From Streptomyces bacillaris (GTDB lineage: Bacteria > Actinomycetota > Actinomycetes > Streptomycetales > Streptomycetaceae), in the NCBI RefSeq assembly GCF_003268675.1, contig NZ_CP029378.1, positions 372,001 to 436,000 of the forward strand: a stretch of DNA of 64,000 nucleotides, given 5' to 3'. Positions within the stretch are counted from its first letter, which is position 1; every line of letters starts with the position of its first letter. The notes beneath the pieces are model-generated. The model was not told the origin of the DNA. It saw only the letters and a list, made by a program, of their open reading frames with translations, and made no database searches. The position numbers were made by a program, and so were the translations under genes. Below are positions 48,719 through 57,877 of this stretch, one piece after another.

Positions 48719-49072
48719 TCAGAACAGCTCGGGATGATCCTTGAGCTGCCGTTCCGCTTCCCGTACGAGCTCCTCCGGAGCCGCGGGCGCCTCGTCCGGG
48801 TGGCGCTGCGCCCACTTGGCCGCGTACGGGCACAGGGGCACGACGGGCACCCCCTCCTCGGCGGCGAGGGCGTAAAACTTCCGGACGAGCGCCCCGGCGA
48901 TGCCCTTGCCCTCGTGCTCGGGCCGGACGACGGTGTGCACGGCCACGAGCGCGCCCGGGGCGGGCTCCATGACGAAGTACGCGATCGTCCCGGCGGCCTT
49001 CCCGTCCTCGTACGCCGTGAGCGTGCCGCGCTCCCGGTCGTCGCTGATCTCCACTGCCACGTTCTCCGCCAT
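48719..49072 (-). CDS. Small GNAT family N-acetyltransferase
   Basis: This 117-residue minimal GNAT protein of the YidJ-like type (Gcn5-related N-acetyltransferase like) has the acetyl-CoA loop VRPEHEGKGIAGALV and the second motif FYALAAEEGVPVVPLCPYAAKW. The substrate is unknown; similar proteins end with HPDEAPAAPEE-like tails as here. It converges on the NUDIX-PIG-L gene and lies just downstream of panD on the same strand. Confidence 0.88.
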   Translation of the reverse strand: MAENVAVEISDDRERGTLTAYEDGKAAGTIAYFVMEPAPGALVAVHTVVRPEHEGKGIAGALVRKFYALAAEEGVPVVPLCPYAAKWAQRHPDEAPAAPEELVREAERQLKDHPELF

Positions 49073-49121
49073 GGGCCTCTGCTCTCTCTTCGCTCGTGGC
49101 GCCCTGTACGAGCCGACCGGT

Positions 49122-49547
49122 TCAGCCGCGCGCGGCGACCGCCTGCGGGCTCCGCTCCGTACGGCTCCCGGGCACCGGCTCCGACGCGTCGCTGCCGAGC
49201 GCCACGATCCGGTTGTCCGCGTCGACGTGGACGACCTTCGGGGTGAGCGCGCGGGCCTCCGCGTCCTCGACCTGGGCGTAACTGATCAGGATGACCAGGT
49301 CGCCGGGGTGCACGAGGTGTGCGGCGGCGCCGTTGATCCCGATGACACCGGAGCCGCGCTCGCCCTCGATGACGTACGTCTCCAGGCGGGCGCCGTTGTC
49401 GATGTCAACGATATGGACCAGTTCGCCGGGCAGCAGGTCGGCGGCGTCCATCAGGTCGGCGTCGATGGTCACGGAACCGACGTAGTGCAGATCGGCCTGG
49501 GTGACGGTGGCGCGGTGGATCTTGGACTTGAACATGGTGCGCAGCAT
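49122..49547 (-). CDS. panD: Aspartate 1-decarboxylase
   Basis: The protein has 141 residues from ATG 49547 (GGGAG upstream). It has the pyruvoyl enzyme pattern [21 protein letters not shown], with self-cleavage between Gly and Ser of GSVTID. Further blocks are [36 protein letters not shown] and [12 protein letters not shown]. The enzyme makes beta-alanine from aspartate for pantothenate and coenzyme A. The last 25 residues are an extra tail. Confidence 0.95.
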   Translation of the reverse strand: MLRTMFKSKIHRATVTQADLHYVGSVTIDADLMDAADLLPGELVHIVDIDNGARLETYVIEGERGSGVIGINGAAAHLVHPGDLVILISYAQVEDAEARALTPKVVHVDADNRIVALGSDASEPVPGSRTERSPQAVAARG

Positions 49548-49728
49548 CGAGGTACTCCCGAAGGTAGGCTCCCTGCCTGCGTTTTTGCAGGTCAAGGGCT
49601 GTCCCTACACCCTACAACGAGTCGCCTGTCCGGACAGCGGGCGGTCCTCCTTCGCCGGGCGCTCCCCGGGGACAGCCGATCGCCTCGGAGAACAGGAGGA
49701 GCGGTCGGGCGAATGCGACACTGACGGC

Positions 49729-50001
49729 ATGAACGCCGGCGGACATCAGCAGGTTCTCCAACTGGAACGGGCCATCCTGGAGTTGCTGGACGGGCGTGCG
49801 CCCACCGCGACGATCTGCCCCTCCGACGCCGCACGAGCGGTCTACGACGGGGATGACGACGGGTGGCGCGCACTCATGGAACCCGCCCGCCGGGCGGCAC
49901 GTCGGCTGACGGAGGCCGGAGCGGTGGAGATCACCCAGGGCGGACGCCGTGTCGAGCCGGACGAGGTGCATGGCCCGATCCGCGTGCGTCGGGTGCGCTG
50001 A
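49729..50001 (+). CDS. DUF3253 family protein
   Basis: This 90-residue protein starts at ATG 49729 and matches the DUF3253 pattern: [53 protein letters not shown] and GPIRVRR. It looks like a small winged-helix domain that may bind DNA. Function unknown. It is divergent from panD. Confidence 0.8.
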   Translation: MNAGGHQQVLQLERAILELLDGRAPTATICPSDAARAVYDGDDDGWRALMEPARRAARRLTEAGAVEITQGGRRVEPDEVHGPIRVRRVR

Positions 50002-50025
50002 GGCCGTGCTCCGACGGAAGCCCTC

Positions 50026-51156
50026 TCAGGCCGCCGTCCGGTCCAGGTCCCGGTGGATGGGCTCCGACCCGCCGGTCAGCGGGAGGCCCGTCCCGCCCTG
50101 CCGGATCGCGACGATCTCGGCGGCGATGGAGAGTGCCGTCTCCTCCGGTGTACGGGCCCCGAGGTCCAGACCGATGGGTGACCGCAGCCGCGCCAGTTGG
50201 TGTTCGGCCAGCCCTGCTTCACGCAGCCGCCGCAACCGGTCCTCGTGGGTCCGGCGCGAGCCCATCGCGCCGACGAAGGCGACCGGCCTGCGCAGCGCCT
50301 CCGTGAGCAGCGGCACGTCGAACCGGGCCTCGTGGGTGAGGACGCACACCACCGTGCGCCCGTCGGTGCGGGTGCCGCGCAGATAACGGTGCGGCCAGTC
50401 GACGACGACCTCGTCCGCCTCCGGGAAGCGGGCCTCCGTGGCGAAGACGGGCCGGGCGTCGCAGACGGTGACGTGATGGCCCAGGAATTTGCCGGCCTTC
50501 ACCAGGGCCGCGGCGAAGTCCACGGCACCGAAGACGATCATGCGGGGCGGGGGCGCACTGCATTCGACCAGCAAGGTGAGTCCGCCGGGGCAGTGGGAGC
50601 CGTTCTCGGAGAGGGTGACGGTGCCGGTCCGGCCGGTGTGCAGGAGCGCCCGCGCCTCGGCGGCCGCCGTGCTGTCCAGCCCGGCGTCGCGGCCGAGCCC
50701 GCCCTCGGGACTGCCGTCGGCGCGGATCAGCAGAGCGTTCCCGAGCAGTTCCGCCGGGCCGTCCACCACCCGGGCGAGGGCCGCGGCCTCACCGGAAGCG
50801 GCACTGGCCAGCGCGGACCGCAGCACTTCGCGTTCCGGTGAACCGGCACGGACCGGCGTGACCAGGACGTCGATGACGCCGCCGCAGGTCAGGCCGACCG
50901 CGAAGGCGTCCTCGTCGCTGTAGCCGAAGCGTTCACGCACGGTGCGGCCGTCCTTGAGGGCCTGCGCGCACATCTCGTAGACCGCGCCCTCCACGCAGCC
51001 ACCGGAAACCGAGCCGATCGCGGCGCCGCCGCTGTCGACGGCCAGGGCGGCGCCGGGCCCGCGCGGGGCGCTGCCGTCGACGGACACCACGGTGGCGACC
51101 GCGAACTCCCGGCCCTCGGCCGTCCAGTGGTGCAGCGCGTCGGCGATGTCAAGCAT
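50026..51156 (-). CDS. XdhC-like molybdenum cofactor insertion protein
   Basis: The protein has 376 residues from ATG 51156, which overlaps the end of the molybdenum subunit gene by eight bases. An N-terminal XdhC/CoxI domain (ATVVSVDGSAPRGPGAALAVD, GSVSGGCVEGAVYE, GLTCGGVIDVLV) is followed by a C-terminal Rossmann domain (MIVFGAVDFAAALVKAGKFLGH, RPVAFVGAMGSRRTHEDR, and SPIGLDLGARTPEETALSIAAEI). XdhC binds and inserts the sulfurated molybdopterin into xanthine dehydrogenase-type enzymes. It is the last gene of the four-gene operon. Confidence 0.92.
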   Translation of the reverse strand: MLDIADALHHWTAEGREFAVATVVSVDGSAPRGPGAALAVDSGGAAIGSVSGGCVEGAVYEMCAQALKDGRTVRERFGYSDEDAFAVGLTCGGVIDVLVTPVRAGSPEREVLRSALASAASGEAAALARVVDGPAELLGNALLIRADGSPEGGLGRDAGLDSTAAAEARALLHTGRTGTVTLSENGSHCPGGLTLLVECSAPPPRMIVFGAVDFAAALVKAGKFLGHHVTVCDARPVFATEARFPEADEVVVDWPHRYLRGTRTDGRTVVCVLTHEARFDVPLLTEALRRPVAFVGAMGSRRTHEDRLRRLREAGLAEHQLARLRSPIGLDLGARTPEETALSIAAEIVAIRQGGTGLPLTGGSEPIHRDLDRTAA

Positions 51157-53299
51157 CCGCCGCTCCGCCGTCCGGTGCGGCCGGTGCGGTGAGGATCCGG
51201 TCGGGACGGATCGGCAGGTTCCGGTGACGTACGCCGGTGGCGTGCCAGACGGCGTTGGCGACGGCGGCGGCCGCGCCCACGATGCCGATCTCCCCGACGC
51301 CCTTGATGCCGACGGGATCGTCGGAGTCATGGTCGTCCACCCAGTCCGCCTCGATGTCCGGGACGTCCGCGTGCGTGGCCACGTGGTAGCCGGCGAGGTC
51401 GGGAGAGTAGTGGCGGCCTGTGTTCCGGTCGCGGACCGCCTCCTCGTGCAGGGCCATGGAGATGCCCCAGGTCATCCCGCCGACGAGCTGGTTGCGGGCG
51501 GTGAGGGGGTTCACGATCCGACCCGCCGCGAAGATGCCCAGCATGCGACGGACCCGGACTTCGCCCGTGGCGGTGTCCACGGCGACCTCCGCGAACTGGG
51601 CGCCGAAGGAGTGCCGCTCCTTCTGTGCCAGGGCGCTGAGGGCCGCGGTGGAGTCGGAGCGCACGGTGATCCCCTCCGGCGGGACGTCCGGGGCCGCCGC
51701 GAGCCGTTCCAGGAGTTCGGACGCGGCCTCGGTGATCGCCCAGGCCCAGGAGCGCGTGCCCATGGATCCGCCGGCGATCATCGCGGGGCCGAAGTCGCTG
51801 TCGCCGATCCTGACCCGGACCCGCTCGGGCGTGGTCTCCAGGGCGTCGGCGGCGATCAGGGTGAGCGCGGTGCGGGCGCCGGTGCCGATGTCGGCGGCGG
51901 CGATCCGTACGGTGTAGGAGCCGTCGGCCTCGGCCGTGACGAGGGCCGTCGAGGGCATGGCTCCGGCGCCGAAGGACGCCGAGGCCATTCCCGTGCCGAG
52001 CAGCCAGCGGCCGTCCCGGCGGAGCCCGGGGCGCGGGTCCCGGTCCGCCCAGCCGAACCTGCGGGCGCCTTCCCGGAGGCAGGCGGCCAGGTTGTTGGTG
52101 CTGAAGGGGAGGCCGGAGACGGGGCCGGCCCCGGGCTCGTTGCGAAGGCGCAGTTCGACCGGGTCGACTCCGGCGCGTTCGGCCAGTTCGTCGAGGGCCG
52201 CCTCGATGGCGAACGACCCCGGCGCCTCCCCCGGCGCTCGCATCCAGGTGGGGGACGGCACGTCGAGACGCACGACGCGGTTGGCCGTGTGATGGGCGTC
52301 GGCGTCGTACAGCACCCGGGCGACGCCCGCGCTCGGCTCCACGAACTCGTACACGGTCGAGGTCTGGTTGAGCGAGCGGTGTTCCAGGGCACGGAGCCTG
52401 CCGTCAGGGTCCGCTCCGAGCCTGACCCGCTGGACGGTGGGGCTGCGGTACCCGGCGAGCGAGAATGTCTGACGCCTGGTCATGACCACGCGCACCGGCC
52501 GTTGGAGGGCGGTGGCCGCCATGACGGCGGACACCTGGTGGGCGCGCAGTCCCTTGCTGCCGAAGCCTCCGCCGATGTGTTCGGAGCGGACCCGCACCGA
52601 GGACGCGTCGAGCGAGAACAGGGCGGCCAGCTCGGACCGGACCCAGCCGGCGCCCTGGTTGGAGTCGACGACCTCCAGCCGTCCGCCGTCCCACGTCGCG
52701 GTCGCCGCGTGCGGCTCCATCATGCTGTGCTGTTCCTCGGGAGTGGTGTACTCCTCGTCCAGCACGACGGCGGAGGCGGCGAGTTCGGCCTCCAGGTCGC
52801 CCTTCCCGGTCTCCGCCGGCATGTGGCCCGCAGCCGCATAGGCCGCGGGGTCGCCCGTGGTCAGCACGGTGGTGTGCGGCTCCTGTTCGTAGGTGACCAC
52901 CAGTGCCTCGGCGGCCTCCCTGGCCTGCTCGGGGGTTCCGGCGACGACCAGCGCGACCGGCCAGCCGGCGAACGGCACCCTGTCGCCCTGGAAGACGGCG
53001 GCGGCGGGGTCCGGCGGAGTGCCCAGCATCCCGACGTAATCGGTGTGCAGGCGCGGGGCGTTGCCGTGGTGGAGCACCGTGAGGACGCCCGGCATGGCGA
53101 GGACGGGGGCGGTGTCGATCGAGACGATGCGCCCCCGGGTGACGGTGGAGAGCACCAGCCAGCCGTGGGCGAGGTCGGCGAAGGGGATCTCGCCCGCGTA
53201 GCGTGCGGCTCCGGTGACCTTCTCCCGGCCCTCGACCCGCGTACGGGCGGTGCCGACGGCCGCGTGCAGTGCCCGGGGGCCGGGCGTGGTGGTGGTCAT
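51149..53299 (-). CDS. Molybdenum hydroxylase large subunit (xanthine dehydrogenase family)
   Basis: This 716-residue molybdopterin-binding subunit of the xanthine dehydrogenase/aldehyde oxidase family has VGTARTRVEGREKVTGAARY, EEYTTPEEQHSMMEPHA, GGGFGSKGLRAHQ, the MPT-binding GGSMGTRSWAWAI, and the catalytic Glu in GIKGVGEIGIVGAA. Substrate residues that mark xanthine dehydrogenase are not clear, so the enzyme may act on another purine, aldehyde or aromatic heterocycle. It overlaps both neighbours by a few bases, so all subunits are made in step. Confidence 0.92.
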   Translation of the reverse strand: MTTTTPGPRALHAAVGTARTRVEGREKVTGAARYAGEIPFADLAHGWLVLSTVTRGRIVSIDTAPVLAMPGVLTVLHHGNAPRLHTDYVGMLGTPPDPAAAVFQGDRVPFAGWPVALVVAGTPEQAREAAEALVVTYEQEPHTTVLTTGDPAAYAAAGHMPAETGKGDLEAELAASAVVLDEEYTTPEEQHSMMEPHAATATWDGGRLEVVDSNQGAGWVRSELAALFSLDASSVRVRSEHIGGGFGSKGLRAHQVSAVMAATALQRPVRVVMTRRQTFSLAGYRSPTVQRVRLGADPDGRLRALEHRSLNQTSTVYEFVEPSAGVARVLYDADAHHTANRVVRLDVPSPTWMRAPGEAPGSFAIEAALDELAERAGVDPVELRLRNEPGAGPVSGLPFSTNNLAACLREGARRFGWADRDPRPGLRRDGRWLLGTGMASASFGAGAMPSTALVTAEADGSYTVRIAAADIGTGARTALTLIAADALETTPERVRVRIGDSDFGPAMIAGGSMGTRSWAWAITEAASELLERLAAAPDVPPEGITVRSDSTAALSALAQKERHSFGAQFAEVAVDTATGEVRVRRMLGIFAAGRIVNPLTARNQLVGGMTWGISMALHEEAVRDRNTGRHYSPDLAGYHVATHADVPDIEADWVDDHDSDDPVGIKGVGEIGIVGAAAAVANAVWHATGVRHRNLPIRPDRILTAPAAPDGGAADA

Positions 53300-54288
53300 C
53301 GGGCGCCGCCTTCCGCCAGTTCGGTGAGGACGGAGACGATGAGGTTGCGCATGAGGGGCACCTTGTATCCGTTGTCGGGCAGCGGCCGGGCGGCGGCGAG
53401 TTCGGCGTCGGCGGCGGCCGCGAAGGTGGCGCCGACGGCAGGCGCACCGGTCAGGACGGCTTCGGCCGCGCGGGCGCGCCAGGGGTGCGAGGCGACGGCA
53501 CCGAGGGCGAGCCGGGCTTCTCGTACGTGCCCGTCTCCGATGTCCAGCGCGGCGGCCACAGAGCCGATGGCGAACGCGTATGAGGCACGCTCGCGAACCT
53601 TGCGGTAGCGGGACTCGGCGGCCACCGGCGCGGCGGGCAGCGTGACGTGGGTGATCAACGCGCCGGGAGGCAGAGCGGTTTCGCGGTGCGGGGTGTCGCC
53701 CACGGGAAGGTAGAGATCGGTGAGGGGCATCTCGCCGGGCCCGTCGAGGGTCTCGTAGGCGACCCGGGCGTCGAACGCCGTGAGAGCCACTCCCATGTCG
53801 GAGGGGTGCACGGCCACGCACCGGCCGGAGGCGCCGAGGATCGCGTGGTTGTGGTGCTCGCCGTCGACGGCCGGGCAGCCGCTGCCGGGGACGCGTTTGT
53901 TGCACGGGCCGCTGACGTCGGTGAAGTAGCCGCAGCGGGTGCGCTGGAGCAGATTGCCTCCGACGGTGGCCATGTTCCGCAGTTGTCCGGACGCCCCGGC
54001 GAGGACGGCCTGGGACAGTGCGGGAAAGCGCCGTCGGACATCGGGGTGGGCGGCGAGGTCGCTGTTGGTGACGGTCGCCCCGATGCGCAGGCCGCCGTCC
54101 GCCGTGGACTCGATCCGGTCCAGGGGCAGTTCGCTTACGTCGACGAGCAGGGCGGGCCGTTCGACGCCGGACTTCATCAGGTCGACCAGGTTGGTGCCGC
54201 CGCCGAGGAACCGTGCTTCCGGTTCACCCGCGAGCAGGCCGACCGCACCGGTGACGTCGGGGGCGCGCCGGTAGTCGAATTCTTTCAT
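53296..54288 (-). CDS. Molybdenum hydroxylase FAD subunit
   Basis: This 330-residue FAD-binding subunit has ARFLGGGTNLVDLMKSGVERP for FAD, ATVGGNLLQRTRCGYF, an extra Cys-rich insert PCNKRVPGSGCPAV, and the C-terminal domain (RASYAFAIGSVAAAL). It passes electrons from the iron-sulfur subunit to NAD or oxygen. It is coupled by ATGA to the genes on both sides. Confidence 0.93.
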   Translation of the reverse strand: MKEFDYRRAPDVTGAVGLLAGEPEARFLGGGTNLVDLMKSGVERPALLVDVSELPLDRIESTADGGLRIGATVTNSDLAAHPDVRRRFPALSQAVLAGASGQLRNMATVGGNLLQRTRCGYFTDVSGPCNKRVPGSGCPAVDGEHHNHAILGASGRCVAVHPSDMGVALTAFDARVAYETLDGPGEMPLTDLYLPVGDTPHRETALPPGALITHVTLPAAPVAAESRYRKVRERASYAFAIGSVAAALDIGDGHVREARLALGAVASHPWRARAAEAVLTGAPAVGATFAAAADAELAAARPLPDNGYKVPLMRNLIVSVLTELAEGGAR

Positions 54289-54860
54289 GCGGCGGCCTCC
54301 TCGGCTGTTGCCGTACGCGCCTCGCCGTGGGCCTCGGCGCCACGGGAGACGGCTTGGACGATCGAGACGTACGCGCCGCAGCGGCAGAGGTTTCCGCTCA
54401 TCCGCTCGCGGATCTCGTCGGGCGTCAGGGGTGGCAGCACGGGAGAGCCGACGTCTTCGGTGACGGCGCTCGGCCAGCCGGCCGCGTGCTCCTCGATGAC
54501 GGCGATGGCGGAGCAGATCTGGCCTGGCGTGCAGTAGCCGCACTGGTAGCCGTCGAGGTCGAGGAAGGCCTGCTGGACGGGGTGCAGGTCCTCCCCTTCG
54601 GCGACGCCCTCGATGGTGGTGATCTCGCGGCCCTCGGCCGCCACCGCCAGGTTGAGGCAGGAGACCACGCGGCGGCGGTCGACCAGGACCGTGCAGGCGC
54701 CGCACTGTCCCTGGTCGCAGCCCTTCTTGGTACCGGTGAGGTCGAGGCGCTCGCGCAGGGCGTCGAGCAGGGTGGTGCGGTGGTCGACGGACAGGTGGTG
54801 CTTCTCGCCGTTGATGTTCAGGGTGATCGAGCTGCTGGTCGACGAGGATGCTGGGGCCAT
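54285..54860 (-). CDS. Molybdenum hydroxylase 2Fe-2S subunit
   Basis: The protein has 191 residues from ATG 54860 with AAGGCTG upstream. It carries two 2Fe-2S clusters: the plant-type ferredoxin site CDQGQCGACTVLVD with a later VVSC, and the helical domain site CGYCTPGQ with LCRCGAY. It is the first gene of the xdh-type operon, reading away from the TetR gene through the twin operators at 54969 and 55001. Confidence 0.93.
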   Translation of the reverse strand: MAPASSSTSSSITLNINGEKHHLSVDHRTTLLDALRERLDLTGTKKGCDQGQCGACTVLVDRRRVVSCLNLAVAAEGREITTIEGVAEGEDLHPVQQAFLDLDGYQCGYCTPGQICSAIAVIEEHAAGWPSAVTEDVGSPVLPPLTPDEIRERMSGNLCRCGAYVSIVQAVSRGAEAHGEARTATAEEAAA

Positions 54861-54968
54861 GATCAGCCTTCTTCGGTGTCCGGTGACAGGAGATCGGCGC
54901 AGCGGCAGCGGACCGGGAGAGCCACGGGGTGCACGCCGGTGGCAGGGCGCGCTAAGGTCGCCCCCAAC

Positions 54969-55014
54969 CGGACTGCTGTCCGCTTCGCTCATCAACGTAA
55001 CGGACAGCTGTCCG
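54969..55014. promoter_or_regulatory. Twin TetR-type operators CGGACnGCTGTCCG
   Basis: CGGACAGCTGTCCG (55001-55014) is a perfect palindrome, and CGGACTGCTGTCCG (54969-54982) differs at one position. Their centres are 32 bases apart, in the divergent region between the molybdenum hydroxylase operon and the TetR gene, which probably represses both. Confidence 0.8.
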
Positions 55015-55058
55015 GTTAACAAGGACGGGATTCGGCCACGGACCCGTGAGGAGGATGT

Positions 55059-55640
55059 GTGTCCCAGCCGAAGAAGGACGCGCCCGCACGCTCGGACGCG
55101 GTGCGCAATCGTGAACGGATCCTGCACGTCGCCATGGCCGAACTCACGGAGCACCCGGACGCCCCGCTGAGCACCATCGCCAGGAAGGCCGGCGTCGGGC
55201 AGGGCACGTTCTACCGCAACTTCCCCAACCGCGAGTCCCTCGTCCTGGAGATCTACCGCTACGAGATGCAGCAGGTGGCGGACGCGGCCACCGAACTGCT
55301 GCGCACCCGCGACCCCGGGACGGCGCTGCGCGAGTGGATGGACCGGCTCGCCCGGTTCGCCATGACCAAGGCGGGTCTGGCGGACGCGATCCGACTGGTC
55401 ACCAGCGCGCCGGGCAGCCCGGACAAGCCCGGCCCGGCCCCGGTGGCGGAGGCCGCCGGCACGCTCCTCCGCGCCAACGAGGAAGCGGGCATCATCCGCC
55501 CCGGGGTCACGCCGGACGACTTCTTCCTCGCCATCGCGGGCCTCTGGCAGCTCGATCCGCAGGAGGAGTGGCAACCACGGGCGGCCAGGCTCCTGGACCT
55601 CGTGATGGACGGACTGCGGGCGGGGGCACCCGGCCGCTGA
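55059..55640 (+). CDS. TetR/AcrR family regulator
   Basis: The protein has 193 residues from GTG 55059, preceded by GAGGAGG. The N-terminal helix-turn-helix reads RNRERILHVAMAELTEHPD, STIARKAGVGQGTFYRNFPNRESL. The rest is a helical ligand domain. It is divergent from the molybdenum hydroxylase operon and sits next to twin palindromes, so it most likely represses that operon until its ligand, perhaps the enzyme's substrate, binds. Confidence 0.9.
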   Translation: MSQPKKDAPARSDAVRNRERILHVAMAELTEHPDAPLSTIARKAGVGQGTFYRNFPNRESLVLEIYRYEMQQVADAATELLRTRDPGTALREWMDRLARFAMTKAGLADAIRLVTSAPGSPDKPGPAPVAEAAGTLLRANEEAGIIRPGVTPDDFFLAIAGLWQLDPQEEWQPRAARLLDLVMDGLRAGAPGR

Positions 55641-55892
55641 GCACCGGTGCCCCCGGGAGGACCGAAGAGCCCCGCCGGGGCAGCCGGGGAGGGCCGACGG
55701 AGAAGCACGGCGTCACAGTCGCGCTACGCCCCCTTCTCATCCGAGTCACCATCAGGTGCTCCTGGGACTGCTGAGGCAACCCGAAGCGGTGCGTTTCCCT
55801 CCGCAATATCCGCTTTTTGCGGGTGTACCGAGCCGTCCTCGCTGCCCTCCCGGGCCCCCTGAGCACTCACAGGCCGCTCTTAGGCTGCCCTT

Positions 55893-56612
55893 ATGCACTA
55901 CACCAAGAAGCTCATCGGACTGGCCGCCGTCGGCATCCTCGCAGTCGGCTGTGGCTCCGGGGACTCCTCCGGCACCGCCGTCACCCCCGCCGCCGACTCC
56001 AAGCCGGAAGCCGCTCAGGAGACCAGCGCCGCACCGCAGCAGGCGACGCTCCCCGTTGCCGTGGACGGCCCGCAGAAGGACGTGCTCGAAAGCTCGTCCG
56101 ACGGACAGCTCAAGGTCCTGCCCAAGCCGGACAACAGCGCCCCCTTCACCGAGCGGGTGGAGCACAAGCTCCAGGAGCAGGTGCTCGGCCGGGTCAAGGT
56201 GCCGGGCAAGACCAGCGCCGACTGCCCGGACGGCGTGACCCAGAAGGCCGGGGCCGTCAGCACCTGCAACGTCACCTACGAGGGCGCTGTCATTCCGTAC
56301 GAGGTCAAGATCAGCGACTCGTACAAGGAAGGCAGCTTCATGACCTTCTACAACGCCAAGCCGCTCAAGTCGCTGATCGTGGCGAAGACCGTCTACCACC
56401 AGCTGTACGAGCAGTACGGCAAGGAGTCGGGGCTCGAGGCGAGCAAGCTCGCCTGCGAGGAGTTCCCCGTTGCCCAGGCCGTCGACCCCAACGGCGACTC
56501 CGGGCTGACCTGCCAGTACTGGAGCAAGTACGGCAACAGCGGCGACGGCGGTTTCGAGACGCTGCGCGTCAAGGCCGGCACCTACGGGCCGAGCTTCGAG
56601 CGGGTCCGCTGA
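55893..56612 (+). CDS. Lipoprotein, DUF4333-like
   Basis: This 239-residue lipoprotein has the signal MHYTKKLIGLAAVGILAVGC, a lipobox cysteine at residue 20 and a Ser/Ala/Pro linker. Near residue 100 the stretch GKTSADCPDGVTQKAGAVSTC followed by VTYEG resembles the DUF4333 fold, with its cysteine pair. Two more cysteines, ACEEF and LTCQYW, lie later. It should face outside the membrane. There is no strong ribosome binding site, so the message may be leaderless from the TAGGCT box near 55882. Confidence 0.75.
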   Translation: MHYTKKLIGLAAVGILAVGCGSGDSSGTAVTPAADSKPEAAQETSAAPQQATLPVAVDGPQKDVLESSSDGQLKVLPKPDNSAPFTERVEHKLQEQVLGRVKVPGKTSADCPDGVTQKAGAVSTCNVTYEGAVIPYEVKISDSYKEGSFMTFYNAKPLKSLIVAKTVYHQLYEQYGKESGLEASKLACEEFPVAQAVDPNGDSGLTCQYWSKYGNSGDGGFETLRVKAGTYGPSFERVR

Positions 56613-56646
56613 ACCCCGGCTCCGCAGCCGTCCTCGTACGGAGGAC

Positions 56647-57834
56647 CTACCAGCTCACCGTCAGCCTCCGCGGGCTCCGTGACGTCGTCCCGGTCCGCCA
56701 GGTGACCCGCTCCACCGGCTCCGCCAGCCGCAGCTCCGGGAAGCGGGCGGCCAGGCGGTGCAGGGCGAGCTGGAGTTCCGTACGGGCCAGCCAGGCGCCC
56801 AGGCAGTAGTGGGCCCCTGCCCCGAGCGAGAGGGTGGGGGCCTCCAGAGGGACGAAGAGGTCGTCGAGCGTGTGGCGGGGGAAGACGCCCGGGTCCCGGT
56901 TGGCGGCGCCGCAGTCCGCCAGGACGATGGCGCCCGCCGGGATCGTCACCCCGCCCACCTCGATGTCCGCGGCCGCGTGGCGGGCCGTCCCCCGGTCGTC
57001 GCCCAGCGGGACGAGGTGGATGAGCCGGTCCGCGACCCGGCCGGCCGCCTCCTCGTCCGCGCCGATGCGGGGCCAGCTCTCCGGGCGTTCGCCCAGGAGG
57101 TAGAGCAGCCCGTTGCCCAGCATGGTCATCGTGCTGTCGTGGCCGCCGACGACGAGCCCGCACACCAGGCTCACCAACTGCGCCTCGGGAACCCCGCCTT
57201 CCTCGTCGGCCGCCCGGACCAGACCGCTGACCAGGTCGTCGCCGGGGGTGTGCCGCCGGGTCGCGAGGAGGTCCGCGCCGAACGCGCTGAACTCCTTCAG
57301 CACCGACTCCACCTCCTCCCCCGCGTGCGATCCGTCCGAGAAGGCGTGCTCGCTCCAGTGCCGCATCCGGTCCCAGGCCGAACCGTCCAGGCCCATCAGC
57401 CGGCTGATCACCGCCACGGGGAGGGGCAGGGTGAACTCCTCGACCACGTCGGCCGGTCGGGGCCGCTCCTCCAGGCGGTCCAGCAGCTCGTCCACGATCG
57501 CGGCGATCCAGGGGCGCCAGCGGGCTACGGCCCTCGGGGTGAACGCCCGGCGCAGGGTCCGGCGCAGCCGCAGATGGTCGGGGCCGTCCTGGTTGAACAT
57601 GAGGTCGGGGTTGTTGACGAGGTCCGGTACGTCGGAGAGGGCGGGTGCGTCCTCCGCATACAGCCGGGACCGGCCGAAGCGCGGGTCGGAGAGGACCTGG
57701 CGCACGTCGGCGTACCGGCTCACCAGCCAGGCGGGGGCTCCGCCGGGCAGCTCCCCCAAGCGGGGCGGGCCCGGTTCCTCGAACCGCAGGCGGTGCAGGG
57801 GGATCAGGGACGGGTCGGTGGTGGTCATCGTCAA
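56647..57834 (-). CDS. Cytochrome P450 lacking the ExxR motif
   Basis: This 395-residue protein has the bacterial P450 layout: N-terminal WLVSRYADVRQVLSDPRFGRS, the C-helix HLRLRRTLRRAFTPRAV, the I-helix GLVVGGHDSTMTML with oxygen-activating Thr, and the haem loop SLGAGAHYCLGAWLAR with its Cys ligand (L replaces the usual F). The K-helix reads ADRLIHLVPLG where EELLRxxP is expected, so the near-invariant ExxR pair is replaced by Arg and His. A few Streptomyces P450s (the CYP157 type) also lack it. As the last gene of a coupled biosynthetic operon it should oxidise the peptide or its precursor, if it is active. Confidence 0.9.
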   Translation of the reverse strand: MTMTTTDPSLIPLHRLRFEEPGPPRLGELPGGAPAWLVSRYADVRQVLSDPRFGRSRLYAEDAPALSDVPDLVNNPDLMFNQDGPDHLRLRRTLRRAFTPRAVARWRPWIAAIVDELLDRLEERPRPADVVEEFTLPLPVAVISRLMGLDGSAWDRMRHWSEHAFSDGSHAGEEVESVLKEFSAFGADLLATRRHTPGDDLVSGLVRAADEEGGVPEAQLVSLVCGLVVGGHDSTMTMLGNGLLYLLGERPESWPRIGADEEAAGRVADRLIHLVPLGDDRGTARHAAADIEVGGVTIPAGAIVLADCGAANRDPGVFPRHTLDDLFVPLEAPTLSLGAGAHYCLGAWLARTELQLALHRLAARFPELRLAEPVERVTWRTGTTSRSPRRLTVSW

Positions 57835-57877
57835 CCTCCGGGGCGGAGAAGGTGGTTGAGGGGTGCGGTCGCGGTGG

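Noticed and set aside
55641-55892. Possible gene in the region between the TetR and lipoprotein genes
   Set aside because: Open frames here have no ribosome binding site or motif; I see only GC-rich short inverted repeats near 55650-55690.
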